DNA from: an uncultured Bacteroidota bacterium
Lineage (GTDB): Bacteria; Bacteroidota; Bacteroidia; Chitinophagales; Chitinophagaceae
Length of the DNA: 61,288 bases
NCBI GenBank assembly: GCA_903821465.1
Contig: CAIJLK010000036.1
Location: forward strand, 1 to 61,288
Direction of reading: 5' to 3'
Below the pieces are notes generated by a model. The model was not told where the DNA came from. It worked only from the letters and a program-made list of their open reading frames with translations, and did not search any database. The position numbers were made by a program, and so were the translations under genes. How positions within the stretch are numbered: the stretch's first letter is position 1; the number at the start of each line of letters is the position of its first letter. Positions 36,957 through 45,766 of this stretch are shown here, piece by piece.

Positions 36957-38063
36957 ATGTCATTTAAAATTGCAGTTCTCGGTGCCGGTATGGTGGGACG
37001 CACCATGGCTTTGGAATTAGTCAAATCGCATAATGTAACATCCTTCGATCTGAATCAAGATAATTTAGATCTGTTGAAAAGAAAGAACCCTACTATTCAA
37101 ACAAAGGCTATCAACTTATTAGATCCAAGTTTGAATTTAAAAGAGGTCTTGAGTTTTGCCGACCTAATAGTGAATGCAGTTCCGGGTTTCATGGGTTATC
37201 GTGTTTTAGAATTAGTAATCAAGGCCGGTAAGAATAGTGTTGACATTTCGTTTTTCCCAGAAAGCATTGCTCCATTGCAGCAATTAGCGGTGGAACACAA
37301 TGTCTGTTCCATTATGGATTGCGGCGTGGCGCCGGGTATGAGTAATTTAATTTTAGGACGCTACAACCAGGAATTCAATGTTCATAATTTTAAATTTTAT
37401 GTTGGCGGTTTGCCTGTGGTTCGCGAAAAACCTTTCGAATACAAAGCACCGTTCTCTCCGATTGATGTAATTGAAGAATATATGCGTCCAGCAAGACTGC
37501 GCGTAAATGGAGTAAATAAAACAGAGCCCGCACTTTCGGAAATTGAAACGTTGAATTTTGATGGGGTCGGTACATTAGATGGATTTAATACCGATGGATT
37601 AAGAAGCATCCTAGATAGTTTCCCCGAAATTCCAAACATGTCAGAGAAAACATTGCGTTATCCAGGACACGTTGAACTAATCAAAACACTCAAAGCCATT
37701 GGTTTCTTTGATCCTGAACATCTTGATGCAAGTTCTAAAGTACTGATCAATTCTTGGAAACTAAAAGAAACAGATCAAGACCTTACTGTAATGAAAGCGG
37801 TGGTAGAAGGTACTAAAGACGGTCAGCCTATTACGGTAACATACGACTTATTAGATTATTGCGATACAAAAAATCAGTTGAGTTCTATGTCAAGAACAAC
37901 TGGACTCACTTGCACTGCTATAGCAGAATTGGTATTAGCAGATAAGATCAATTTGAAAGGGGTGTATCCTCCAGAAAAAATTGGTGAGAGCAAAGAGAAC
38001 TTTGACTTTATCGTTAATTATTTAAATGAGCGCAATGTGCACTGGGTAAAGAAAGTAAATTAA
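36957..38063 (+). CDS. Saccharopine dehydrogenase-family oxidoreductase
   Basis: This 368-aa cytoplasmic protein has an N-terminal Rossmann motif (IAVLGAGMVGRTMALEL, residues 5-21) and MDCGVAPGMSN near 120-130. A C-terminal saccharopine-dehydrogenase catalytic domain contains the FDGVGTLDGFNTDGLRSIL and LRYPGHVELIKTLKAIGFF blocks, which are typical of lysine-6-reductase/carboxynorspermidine-dehydrogenase relatives. The likely chemistry is NAD(P)-dependent reductive amination or its reverse on an amino acid or polyamine. It follows the serine hydrolase by six bases, which might supply an amino acid or peptide. It overlaps the convergent yedK-like gene by four bases. Confidence 0.88.
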   Translation: MSFKIAVLGAGMVGRTMALELVKSHNVTSFDLNQDNLDLLKRKNPTIQTKAINLLDPSLNLKEVLSFADLIVNAVPGFMGYRVLELVIKAGKNSVDISFFPESIAPLQQLAVEHNVCSIMDCGVAPGMSNLILGRYNQEFNVHNFKFYVGGLPVVREKPFEYKAPFSPIDVIEEYMRPARLRVNGVNKTEPALSEIETLNFDGVGTLDGFNTDGLRSILDSFPEIPNMSEKTLRYPGHVELIKTLKAIGFFDPEHLDASSKVLINSWKLKETDQDLTVMKAVVEGTKDGQPITVTYDLLDYCDTKNQLSSMSRTTGLTCTAIAELVLADKINLKGVYPPEKIGESKENFDFIVNYLNERNVHWVKKVN

Positions 38064-38833
38064 TTTAATTCTGTAAGTCCCTCCCAAACATAGGGTTCCG
38101 TTTTTTGTTTGCCATCCGGCCTTTCTTTAGAGGTTCGAATGGTAAACACTGGCCAAGATTCCAAGTCTGCTGCTGGCATTTCATAATTTAATATTGTTTG
38201 CATTCTTTCAGAATTTAATTCTGAATCAACCCATTCTTTCGCAAGATCCATTGGAAGAAAAAGCGGCATGCGCCATTTATTTTCGCCATCATTATGTATT
38301 TGTTTCATCAAATCATTTGCGGCACGGGTGATTAAAGTATAGCTCCAACGTTTTTCTAATTCACCTGTTTCTTTGTTGGGTAATTCAGCTACAGAATATA
38401 AACCTGGTAAAAAAAATAGGTCCTGATTTTTTTGATGGATAAAGTAAGGCACTTTTTTGGTCCATTTTTCAATCTTCCGATGTTCAAAAATTCCGGTCAC
38501 AGGAATCAGGCATCTGCGGTTGCGAATCTTATACCAATAACTCGAAGTATCACCCAGGACTCTTTCGCTGCGCGCATTGAGCATCATAATTCTTTGTTTT
38601 AAAAATGCCTGCTCGTCTTTGATATAATATGGAATGCAACCCCATTCCATCAGTTTAACGTGTAAGTGCTGATCTTCTCTGTTTTGATAAATGATGGGAT
38701 GTTCTCCAAAACTATGCGCTACAATATGCATCGATGCATTATAGTTGATTTGTACCTGCTCATCAAATTCAATAGTTGGAAACTGTTGAACGATGGCCGT
38801 CAATTTTGCAAGAAAGGAGAGGTCGTAACACAT
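38060..38833 (-). CDS. SOS response-associated peptidase family protein (YedK/HMCES)
   Basis: This 257-aa protein belongs to the SRAP family, which traps abasic sites in single-stranded DNA by covalent bonding through Cys2. The start MCYDLS leaves Cys2 free after methionine removal. Other family marks are the WGCIPYYI segment, NARSERV, and RRCLIPVTGIFEH carrying the catalytic Glu. The VxNDGENKWRMPLFLP stretch replaces the usual THAN-H-RMP motif: RMP is kept, but a clean upstream His is harder to assign. It starts one base after the hipA stop, so hipB-hipA-yedK forms one operon. A link between a toxin-antitoxin module and abasic-site protection is unusual. Confidence 0.88.
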   Translation of the reverse strand: MCYDLSFLAKLTAIVQQFPTIEFDEQVQINYNASMHIVAHSFGEHPIIYQNREDQHLHVKLMEWGCIPYYIKDEQAFLKQRIMMLNARSERVLGDTSSYWYKIRNRRCLIPVTGIFEHRKIEKWTKKVPYFIHQKNQDLFFLPGLYSVAELPNKETGELEKRWSYTLITRAANDLMKQIHNDGENKWRMPLFLPMDLAKEWVDSELNSERMQTILNYEMPAADLESWPVFTIRTSKERPDGKQKTEPYVWEGLTELN

Positions 38834-38834
38834 A

Positions 38835-40127
38835 CTATAAATTCAATAGGGTTTTTCCAATTGCGTTTTTTAATATTGGATCAACTTTTTGTTGATCAGC
38901 ATAGTCGTTCCAATGATTCACAACATCACTAACCTGATCAATGATTTGTTTTGCTTTTTTAATATTCATATTACTTGCTGTCTCTAATAGATCTTCTCTA
39001 GTAATATTTTGACGCTTGCCATTTATACGAAGGCTATGTTGACTAACCCAGGTACTACCCGGCCGATAGGCGTGGCAGATATCATAAGCAGGTGATAGTT
39101 TCCATTCTCCATTTTGATGCATCACAAATGCAAAGTTTTTGCTGTGATCATCACAGTTTCTTGCCATTACATTAAACACCATCCTTCTATATAATTGTTC
39201 TTGTTGCGGATAAGGTAAATTCAATAAACGCATCAATTCAAAGATCTGCTCATAACTATATATTCCAACTTCATTAAAATCGTAATGCATCAAAGCACAA
39301 AAAGTTTGCACATGCAATTTTTCTTTTTCAGTTGGTCGGTCAAATCTTCTGGTCATAAAATGCGCTCTGCCATTTTCTTCTAACAACCTACTTTCCATCA
39401 TTTCTATCGAAGAATCTTTCGCCATTTCATAATAGGCCATCTCCACTCTTCCATATCCATTACTTACACCAAATTGTTGATCCTGAACCCCATCAAATTT
39501 TATCAGCCAATGTTCAAACCCAGGCGCGGCAGCTGTTTGACCGCTTCTAACTTCTTTTGTGATTGGATTAAACGCGATGATTGCTTTTGCTCTGGCACCA
39601 CCAGCACTTGTTCCGATTTTTAAAATATCTGTAATGGCCCTTTCATCATCGGTTGATAGGTTTGCAGAAAATATTGTTCGATTGGTTAAAATAGCTTCGG
39701 CCACTTGAACAAGATCATTAATGTTTATTTTAGTTTGCGTATCATAAGACTTTGGTTGCACAGGTGAAAATTCTAATGCACCCATCCCTCTTTTTCCAAT
39801 AAAGCAAAGTATTTCAACAGGATTTAAACTACCTGCTGGCCTACCATTTCTTGCAAGCCAGGCATTGATTAATGCATTACCATATTTATCCGGTAACACA
39901 TCAGCCAATAATCCAGGCATCCCTTTAAAAGTTTGACTATTTTTTAATTCGGGGAAAGAGAATATTTTTCCTTTCGCAACAGATAGAGGCATTTTTATGG
40001 GACATAAATCCCAATTCGTTGCAAGAAATGAATTTTCAAATTCAAAACTGCCTTCGCCTTTTTCTGTATCATAAGCAACGGCGCCTACTTTTTTATTCCA
40101 AATTGTAACTTCCGCGATAGAGATCAT
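38835..40127 (-). CDS. hipA: HipA-type serine/threonine kinase toxin
   Basis: This 430-aa protein has an N-terminal HipA domain (about residues 5-105) and a HipA kinase core. GTSAGGARAKA near 180 corresponds to the conserved GGARPK loop. HWLIKFDG near 208 lies in the ATP site. The catalytic stretch NCDDHSKN starts at Asn324, and SPAYDICHA near 346 gives the metal-binding Asp. HipA of E. coli phosphorylates glutamyl-tRNA synthetase; the target here is unknown. The gene follows hipB by 23 bases and precedes the yedK-like gene by one base. All key kinase residues appear intact. Confidence 0.92.
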   Translation of the reverse strand: MISIAEVTIWNKKVGAVAYDTEKGEGSFEFENSFLATNWDLCPIKMPLSVAKGKIFSFPELKNSQTFKGMPGLLADVLPDKYGNALINAWLARNGRPAGSLNPVEILCFIGKRGMGALEFSPVQPKSYDTQTKININDLVQVAEAILTNRTIFSANLSTDDERAITDILKIGTSAGGARAKAIIAFNPITKEVRSGQTAAAPGFEHWLIKFDGVQDQQFGVSNGYGRVEMAYYEMAKDSSIEMMESRLLEENGRAHFMTRRFDRPTEKEKLHVQTFCALMHYDFNEVGIYSYEQIFELMRLLNLPYPQQEQLYRRMVFNVMARNCDDHSKNFAFVMHQNGEWKLSPAYDICHAYRPGSTWVSQHSLRINGKRQNITREDLLETASNMNIKKAKQIIDQVSDVVNHWNDYADQQKVDPILKNAIGKTLLNL

Positions 40128-40150
40128 TTTGTGGCGGTTTTAAATTGAAG

Positions 40151-40489
40151 TTATTTGGGTAACGATGTTTTATTGGCACTCGATGCGCGCTGTCTTTTAT
40201 TCCTTTGCATTTTTGCTAATAATAGCGGACTGATCTGCTCCGATACTTCAAAGTTTTTAAAGACCGATAGTTGATCCAATGCACGCATGATCTGTACAAA
40301 AGTTAAAAGGCCACCACCGCCGCCACTTTCAATTTGAACCAAAGTAGAGCGATTAATTCCTGCCGCTTCGGCCAACTCCTGCTGCGTTTTGTTTTGCCTC
40401 AACCGGGTTTCTTTAAGATAGACCCCGATTAATTCTAATAACGCCTTATCGCTAATGGAATTGTTATATTTGTTGGTTATTTCAATCAT
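40151..40489 (-). CDS. hipB: HipB-like XRE-family antitoxin and repressor
   Basis: This 112-aa DNA-binding protein has a helix-turn-helix near residues 24-60 (LKETRLRQNKTQQELAEAAGINRSTLVQIES), followed by a glycine run and LLTFVQIMRALDQL. A basic tail ends the protein. It should neutralise HipA and repress its own operon. Four copies of a related 20-bp sequence lie at or upstream of its start codon (40471-40606), the first overlapping the start, as expected for autoregulation. A run of five glycines after the helix-turn-helix is longer than usual for relatives. Confidence 0.88.
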   Translation of the reverse strand: MIEITNKYNNSISDKALLELIGVYLKETRLRQNKTQQELAEAAGINRSTLVQIESGGGGGLLTFVQIMRALDQLSVFKNFEVSEQISPLLLAKMQRNKRQRASSANKTSLPK

Positions 40490-40606
40490 TATTCTTGAAT
40501 TATAGGACTAATGTAGGTTATTTACAACATTAATCAAAATATATTTTGTTGGATTATTCCATCAGTATTGATATAATTTTACATTTTGTTGGGTATTTAC
40601 AACATT
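40471..40606. promoter_or_regulatory. Four-copy operator array upstream of hipB
   Basis: Four related 20-bp units begin at 40471, 40512, 40548 and 40587, spaced 41, 36 and 39 bases. The consensus is close to TGTTGGKTATTTACAACATT. The copies at 40512 and 40587 are nearly identical. The unit itself is a dyad (TGTTG...CAACA). The first overlaps the hipB start codon and the others fill the gap to the divergent M1 peptidase gene. HipB binding is inferred from position and symmetry. Confidence 0.65.
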
Positions 40607-40681
40607 GTTTAGGATAATAACCTGAGTAATTTATCTACAGCAAAATAAATTTTAGAGTAAATTGGTTGAATAAATCAGCGT

Positions 40682-42316
40682 ATGTCTACCATCAAAAACA
40701 CCCAACCTATCTATAAATTTCTGGTGACACTAGTTTTGGGTTTGTTTATTCAGCCAGCTATTGCCCAAATTTTAGACATCAGTTATATGTCATCCGGTGG
40801 AAAGCTTAAGCCCTTGCAGGCGATTATGGACATCCGGCATTATACCATCAATATGGATGTGAATATTGCCAATAAATCGATCCACGGAAATACGATCGTT
40901 ACTTTAGATCTGTCAAAACAAACGGATACAATTTTATTAGACCTGGTGCATTTACTTACCGTAGAAAAGGTTAAAGTAGATAATAAGCCAGCCACGTTTA
41001 CACAGGGCGATGATAAAATATATATCACTGGTACTAATTTCAAAGAAGGAAAACATTTGGTGGATATAGTATACGGAGGCAATCCGCCGATTGCAGTGCG
41101 TGCTCCTTGGTTCGGTGGATTTATCTGGGGCAAGGATCGCAGCGGGAATGATTGGATCTCAATTAATTGTCAGAAAGAAGGCGGAAGATTGTGGTTCCCT
41201 TGTAAAGATCATCCGAGCGATGAACCAAATGAAGGAGTAGAAATGAATATCACTGTGCCAAAGGGTTTAATAGTGGCGGGGCCCGGACTTTTACAAAAAG
41301 TTGTAACAAAAAATAACAAAAGCATATTTTCCTGGAAAACAAATTATACCATCAGCAACTATTGCGTGGTCTTTAATATTGGAAAATACATTGTTGCAAA
41401 AGATAGCTATACCACCATCAATGGAAATATAGTTCCAATTGAATTTTATGTGTTAGAAGAAGATACCGTGCATGCAAAAAAAGTGATCGCAACAAAAATT
41501 AGGGACACTAAAATTTTAGAGAAATATTTTGGTGAATATCCTTGGGTAAAAGAAAAAATCGGTGTGGCAGAAGTACCTAATTCAGGTATGGAGCATCAAA
41601 CGATGATCACATTCGATAATAAATTTACTTATCAAACTATTGGGGGACAAGAATATTCCGCTAATCTATTTCATGAGTATGCGCACGAGTGGTGGGCTAA
41701 TAAAGTAACAAATAAAGACTGGGCGCATATGTGGATCCAAGAGGGAATTGCCACTTATGCAGAGGCTTTGTGCATGTATGAGTTAGGGGGACAAGAAGCG
41801 TACAACGAAATGATCGCTAATCACAAAAAAAGTATCAAGTATATCAAACCATTGGTGGGTGGTGAAGAATTATCAGAAGATGAAACCTATGCGAAGAATG
41901 ATATTTATGTAAAGGGCTCTTTTTTCATGCACAGCTTACGGTACGTTATTGGCGATGCGGTCTTTCTTCCTGCAATCAAAAAACTAGCCACCGATCCTGC
42001 AACTACCTATGATAATTTCGTAACCAGTACCGATGTGGAACAACTGTTTAGTAAAGCAGCGGGCTACTCGCTAAAATCATTTTTCGATTTTTATTTGAGA
42101 ACTACTAATGTTATTGAAGTATCTGTAAAAGAAGTGGGCTATCAACAATATCAGATCAAACTCAATAATTATTTCATGGATTTGCCATTTGATATTTTGA
42201 TCAACGGACAAAAAGAAAAACGTATTATTGGTAAAGAGGGAATTAAATTAAAAAGTAATTTGCCTCCAACAATTGATCCATCTGGTTTTTATTTAAAGAA
42301 AGTAACAATACAATAA
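40682..42316 (+). CDS. Secreted M1-family metallopeptidase
   Basis: This 544-aa protein has a signal peptide (ending AIAQ), an N-terminal beta-sandwich, and a gluzincin domain. The zinc motif HEYAH starts at His331, with the third ligand Glu near 354 in WIQEGIATYAEAL. The exopeptidase substrate motif NSGMEHQTM near 302 stands in for GAMEN. It is probably an aminopeptidase of the periplasm or outer surface. It lacks the ERAP1-like C-terminal domain of long M1 enzymes, as do many Bacteroidota members. It is divergent from hipB, so its promoter may overlap the operator array. The EamA transporter starts immediately after its stop. Confidence 0.92.
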   Translation: MSTIKNTQPIYKFLVTLVLGLFIQPAIAQILDISYMSSGGKLKPLQAIMDIRHYTINMDVNIANKSIHGNTIVTLDLSKQTDTILLDLVHLLTVEKVKVDNKPATFTQGDDKIYITGTNFKEGKHLVDIVYGGNPPIAVRAPWFGGFIWGKDRSGNDWISINCQKEGGRLWFPCKDHPSDEPNEGVEMNITVPKGLIVAGPGLLQKVVTKNNKSIFSWKTNYTISNYCVVFNIGKYIVAKDSYTTINGNIVPIEFYVLEEDTVHAKKVIATKIRDTKILEKYFGEYPWVKEKIGVAEVPNSGMEHQTMITFDNKFTYQTIGGQEYSANLFHEYAHEWWANKVTNKDWAHMWIQEGIATYAEALCMYELGGQEAYNEMIANHKKSIKYIKPLVGGEELSEDETYAKNDIYVKGSFFMHSLRYVIGDAVFLPAIKKLATDPATTYDNFVTSTDVEQLFSKAAGYSLKSFFDFYLRTTNVIEVSVKEVGYQQYQIKLNNYFMDLPFDILINGQKEKRIIGKEGIKLKSNLPPTIDPSGFYLKKVTIQ

Positions 42317-43207
42317 TTGATAGCCTATCTATTTGGATTACTCAGCACATTTGCATTTGGAATCAGCAATACTTATTGGAAAAAAGCAAGTGCACAAGTA
42401 AGTTTTCCTGGGCTTGTATTCTTTAGAGGAATTATTGCTTGTTCCTGTTTTGGAATTGCTTGGATCTATTTTCGTTCAAGCAATAAACTTCCAGATTCAT
42501 TGATTAATGAACATGCCACATTCAATCAATATGGTTTAACAATATTGCTTTGTTTGATCTGCTCGTTGGGTCTAGTATTTTATTTAAAATCATTAGACTA
42601 TTCACCTGTTAGTATTTCAGTGCCTCTCTCTTCAATCAATATTTTTGGAATTCTTGCAGCGGTGATTATTTTGAAAGAACATTTTAAACCTATCTATTTT
42701 TTTTCTTTCGGAATTGGAATCATTGGGGTACTATTATCACAATCCTATACCATGGTAGGAAAAAAATATGTTTGGAATAAAGGAGGTAATTATTCTATAC
42801 TGGCAGCCCTTTTTTGGGGATCGTCTTATACACTTTTTAAATATTCCTCACAATGGATGGGGGCTATCCCGTTAGCATTCATCTTAGAGGGCTCTGTTGT
42901 ATTTACAGCATTAATTTGGTTAAGATTATCTGATCCTGATTTCTTCCAAATGAAATATATCTTTTCTTCCGGCAATATCAAACACTATTTCATCCTTGCC
43001 CTATTCTTATTATGTGGCACGTTATTTTTTAACCTAGCTGTACAAAATATTCCGTTATTAGTCATCAATATTTTTGGATTCTTTACACTATTTGTTTCAA
43101 TCAGTACTGGAATAATTTTTTATAAAGAAAGGCTATCCGTTAAACAGGGACTGGGCGTTTGTTGTTTACTGATTTCTATTCTGATTGTTCAATTATATAC
43201 GAACTAG
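42317..43207 (+). CDS. EamA-family (DMT superfamily) transporter
   Basis: This 296-aa inner-membrane protein has about ten hydrophobic helices in two repeated EamA halves (about residues 1-140 and 150-295). SPVSISVPLSSINIFGILAAVIILKEHF marks the end of the first half and INIFGFFTLFVSISTGIIFYKERLSVKQGLGVCCLL that of the second. These transporters export or import small metabolites such as amino acids; the substrate is not predictable. The start is a TTG directly after the M1 peptidase TAA, giving MIAYLFGLLST; this is supported by the absence of any ATG until later in helix 1. Coupling with the peptidase suggests a link to amino-acid handling. Confidence 0.87.
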   Translation: MIAYLFGLLSTFAFGISNTYWKKASAQVSFPGLVFFRGIIACSCFGIAWIYFRSSNKLPDSLINEHATFNQYGLTILLCLICSLGLVFYLKSLDYSPVSISVPLSSINIFGILAAVIILKEHFKPIYFFSFGIGIIGVLLSQSYTMVGKKYVWNKGGNYSILAALFWGSSYTLFKYSSQWMGAIPLAFILEGSVVFTALIWLRLSDPDFFQMKYIFSSGNIKHYFILALFLLCGTLFFNLAVQNIPLLVINIFGFFTLFVSISTGIIFYKERLSVKQGLGVCCLLISILIVQLYTN

Positions 43208-44493
43208 ATTTTAGATTTAGTTTTAATAGCTTCTAACACTTTAATATAATCGTGGTGAATCTGTTTATATATAAATGGTTCAAATAAATTTGGATCTATT
43301 TTACTTAAAAAATGACGCGCAGTTTTTATGTTTCCAGAAATAAAAGAGCTATAAGCAGCATAGATCCTTAATTGATTTTCAATTTTAATTCCCCAATGAT
43401 CATTTGTTCTATTGAATATTTCCCATTCGCCATGATGTAATTCAAATTCGTTGATAATTGAAATCATCCAATCCATCCTATTTCTACTGAACAACTCTCT
43501 ACAGATATATAATAAAAAACCAATTGCATGGTCATATTCTTTTTTAAAAGCAAACAGCACAATGTTTTGATATAAATTCGATTTAATATTATAACCTGTC
43601 TTCGATAGTTCACATATAGCAATCCCCGTTTGTCTGCCTGCAGGAATAGGATGGAAATCTTCAGTTAATTTTATTTTATTTAATTTTTTAAACCATTTGT
43701 TTTGCTGAACGGCATCTCCTATTTGATAGCATTGTTTATATTTTAAACAATAATAAAAGAGATTAGAGTGAGCAGTCTTTTTAACTTTCAAATAATAGGC
43801 ATCTAATAATTTCCCGTAGTAACCATGCAGGTGGTCTTCATCAACAAACCACTCAATAAAGTATTTTTGAGCATGAACATTGGATGCCAGGGGAATAATC
43901 AATTCATCCGAAATATCGTTATGCCTTCTCATCATCAAGCCCATTGTTTGGCCGATATAATAGAACCCAAGTGGATGATGTGTTTTTGAAGTAAATATAT
44001 TTTTGAAGCTATAAATCGATGATAAAAATTGAATGTTTTTCTGACCTGCAGCAATAGAGATCATGGCAGTTAAAAAAGGAAATATTTCTGGTTCATTTCC
44101 AAACCTTTTACACAAATCAATCACTGAATTTATATGTATAGATTCAGTTGTAAGTGAAATGGCAATTTGATGATTAAATAATTGAACGTGATTACCTGGA
44201 ATAATTTCTTTTTTAAGTTTCTCGGTTTCTGAAAAACTTGATGCCTGTTCAACTTTAGCAAGTAAAGTACTCCAATCAATGAAACCAACATAATTGGCTA
44301 GTAGGTCTAAAGTATAGGTTCTAGGCTGATCAATACTCTTTGCAAATCCAAATAATCTTTTGAGGGTAGTTGGGCTGATTCTTTCTACACATACTTTTTC
44401 AATGCTGTACGCCAAGGCCTCGCAATCTTTTGAGTAGGCAATTTTTTTGCCGAACCTACCCTCAATAAGAAAACGAATATGATCTGGAATCAT
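43204..44493 (-). CDS. Conserved hypothetical protein with HTH-like N-terminus
   Basis: This 429-aa soluble protein begins MIPDHIRFLIEGRFGKKIAYSKDCEALAYSI. Its first 75 residues contain ISPTTLKRLFGF and YTLDLLANYVGF, a helical pattern I associate with a recurrent Bacteroidota protein type. The remaining part is helix-rich with repeat-like segments, reminiscent of degenerate TPR. I do not know a function; a regulatory or scaffold role is possible. No signal peptide or membrane helix is visible. It overlaps the end of the convergent EamA gene by four bases. Confidence 0.7.
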   Translation of the reverse strand: MIPDHIRFLIEGRFGKKIAYSKDCEALAYSIEKVCVERISPTTLKRLFGFAKSIDQPRTYTLDLLANYVGFIDWSTLLAKVEQASSFSETEKLKKEIIPGNHVQLFNHQIAISLTTESIHINSVIDLCKRFGNEPEIFPFLTAMISIAAGQKNIQFLSSIYSFKNIFTSKTHHPLGFYYIGQTMGLMMRRHNDISDELIIPLASNVHAQKYFIEWFVDEDHLHGYYGKLLDAYYLKVKKTAHSNLFYYCLKYKQCYQIGDAVQQNKWFKKLNKIKLTEDFHPIPAGRQTGIAICELSKTGYNIKSNLYQNIVLFAFKKEYDHAIGFLLYICRELFSRNRMDWMISIINEFELHHGEWEIFNRTNDHWGIKIENQLRIYAAYSSFISGNIKTARHFLSKIDPNLFEPFIYKQIHHDYIKVLEAIKTKSKI

Positions 44494-44628
44494 AATTACA
44501 ATGCATTTGAAAGTAAATGTAACAAACTCGATTTATACAATGCGAAATGAACGAAATGAACTAGTTCAATAATTATCTAATAGCTAATTTCATCTTTGTA
44601 ATGATATCTGTCCGGGGGGATTAGATAG

Positions 44629-44654
44629 AAAGGTGGGATTAATTTTCCACCTTT
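44629..44654. terminator. Hairpin at the end of the acyltransferase gene
   Basis: AAAGGTGG (44629-44636) pairs with CCACCTTT (44647-44654) around a 10-base loop, followed on the plus strand by more T. It overlaps the final codons and stop of the minus-strand acyltransferase, so part of the symmetry may be a coding coincidence. It would terminate plus-strand transcripts better than minus-strand ones. Confidence 0.35.
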
Positions 44655-45730
44655 TTTGTTTTTAATAGCTTCTTGCAAAGATGATAAATAGGACTTTCAA
44701 AATATTTATATAGAACGATTGAAATGATCCAGAGTATAATAAAGTTTCTATCAGGGAAAGTATACCAGTCTTTAATTTTTAAATTCACATAACTGATATG
44801 CACTAAATAAAATGCAAAAGAGGCATTTCCGAGCAATACCAGCAACTTACTACCCAAAGTTTTATTCAACCATGTATCCTCATAAATTAGACCAGCTAAA
44901 ACTAGCGCCATGCTTAATGGAAGTGCGGTTTTTGAAATAAGCATCCCTATTGAATGTGTATAGCCATGATCGTAGATGTCTTTCTGAAACCAACCAATTA
45001 CATAGATTGTCAGGAACATCGATGAAAATCCTATTATTGTTTTAAAGGGTAATTTTTGAAGCCAGCCAGCATTCTTTTGTACAACTGAGGCCAAAATCAT
45101 TCCTGCCAAAAACTCAGAACTCCTTCCCGCGAAACTGTTTAATAGTAGAAACTGAATAGGCATAAAGAATCGTTGCTGATTCGTATTCCAATATTGCCAA
45201 ATAGCGCCAATCCCCCAAAATAGAGCAAATAAAGAAACCAATATGATCAAGAGCAACCAAAGATTTTTTCTTTTTATAAAAAACAATACGGGGGCCAAAA
45301 TGTAGAATGTCATTTCCACCGTGAGCGACCATGCCTGTGCAATCCCATCCAAATTATGGGCATCGCTAAATCCATGAAACAAGGAATAGGTTAATAAAGA
45401 GAATTGAAAATTTCCATAGTGCTTATCAAGATAATATAAGGTTAGAATCAACCAATATAGTGGTAGTATTCTTGCGCACCTAACTAAAAAATATTTACAA
45501 TAAGCTGAAGCTGATTGTAGGGGTTTGTCTTCATAAGTATAAGCGATCAGAAACCCACTCAATACAAAAAACAAAGACACACCCACATGAAACTCATTGA
45601 ATAATCGAATTACTTCAGGGTGAAGACTATCTCTCCAATATTTTCTATTGTGATAAATAAATACCAGGCAAACAGCAATAAAACGAACGCCAGTTAATGA
45701 TTGAAATCTTGCCTTTGATGTATTAGTCAT
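44639..45730 (-). CDS. Acyltransferase-3 family membrane protein (OafA/YrhL type)
   Basis: This 363-aa protein has about ten membrane helices. The family marks are RFQSLTGVRFIAVCLVFIYHNRKYW near residues 8-32, FHVGVSLFFVLSGFLIAYTYED near 47-69, the catalytic-region histidine in VFIYHNRK, and the RxxR-like VRCARILPLYW. Family members transfer acetyl or other acyl groups to sugars of surface polysaccharides, lipopolysaccharide or peptidoglycan. The acceptor here is unknown. It is the last gene of a minus-strand run (aldo/keto reductase, GH9, sirtuin, acyltransferase), 36 bases after the sirtuin. Confidence 0.88.
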   Translation of the reverse strand: MTNTSKARFQSLTGVRFIAVCLVFIYHNRKYWRDSLHPEVIRLFNEFHVGVSLFFVLSGFLIAYTYEDKPLQSASAYCKYFLVRCARILPLYWLILTLYYLDKHYGNFQFSLLTYSLFHGFSDAHNLDGIAQAWSLTVEMTFYILAPVLFFIKRKNLWLLLIILVSLFALFWGIGAIWQYWNTNQQRFFMPIQFLLLNSFAGRSSEFLAGMILASVVQKNAGWLQKLPFKTIIGFSSMFLTIYVIGWFQKDIYDHGYTHSIGMLISKTALPLSMALVLAGLIYEDTWLNKTLGSKLLVLLGNASFAFYLVHISYVNLKIKDWYTFPDRNFIILWIISIVLYKYFESPIYHLCKKLLKTKKVEN

Positions 45731-45766
45731 TAATAATTATATAAGAGTTTATTGCTCGCATCTATT

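Noticed and set aside
40471..40606. A CRISPR-like repeat array
   Set aside because: Only four imperfect dyad units are present with short similar spacers, and their position over the hipB start fits operators.
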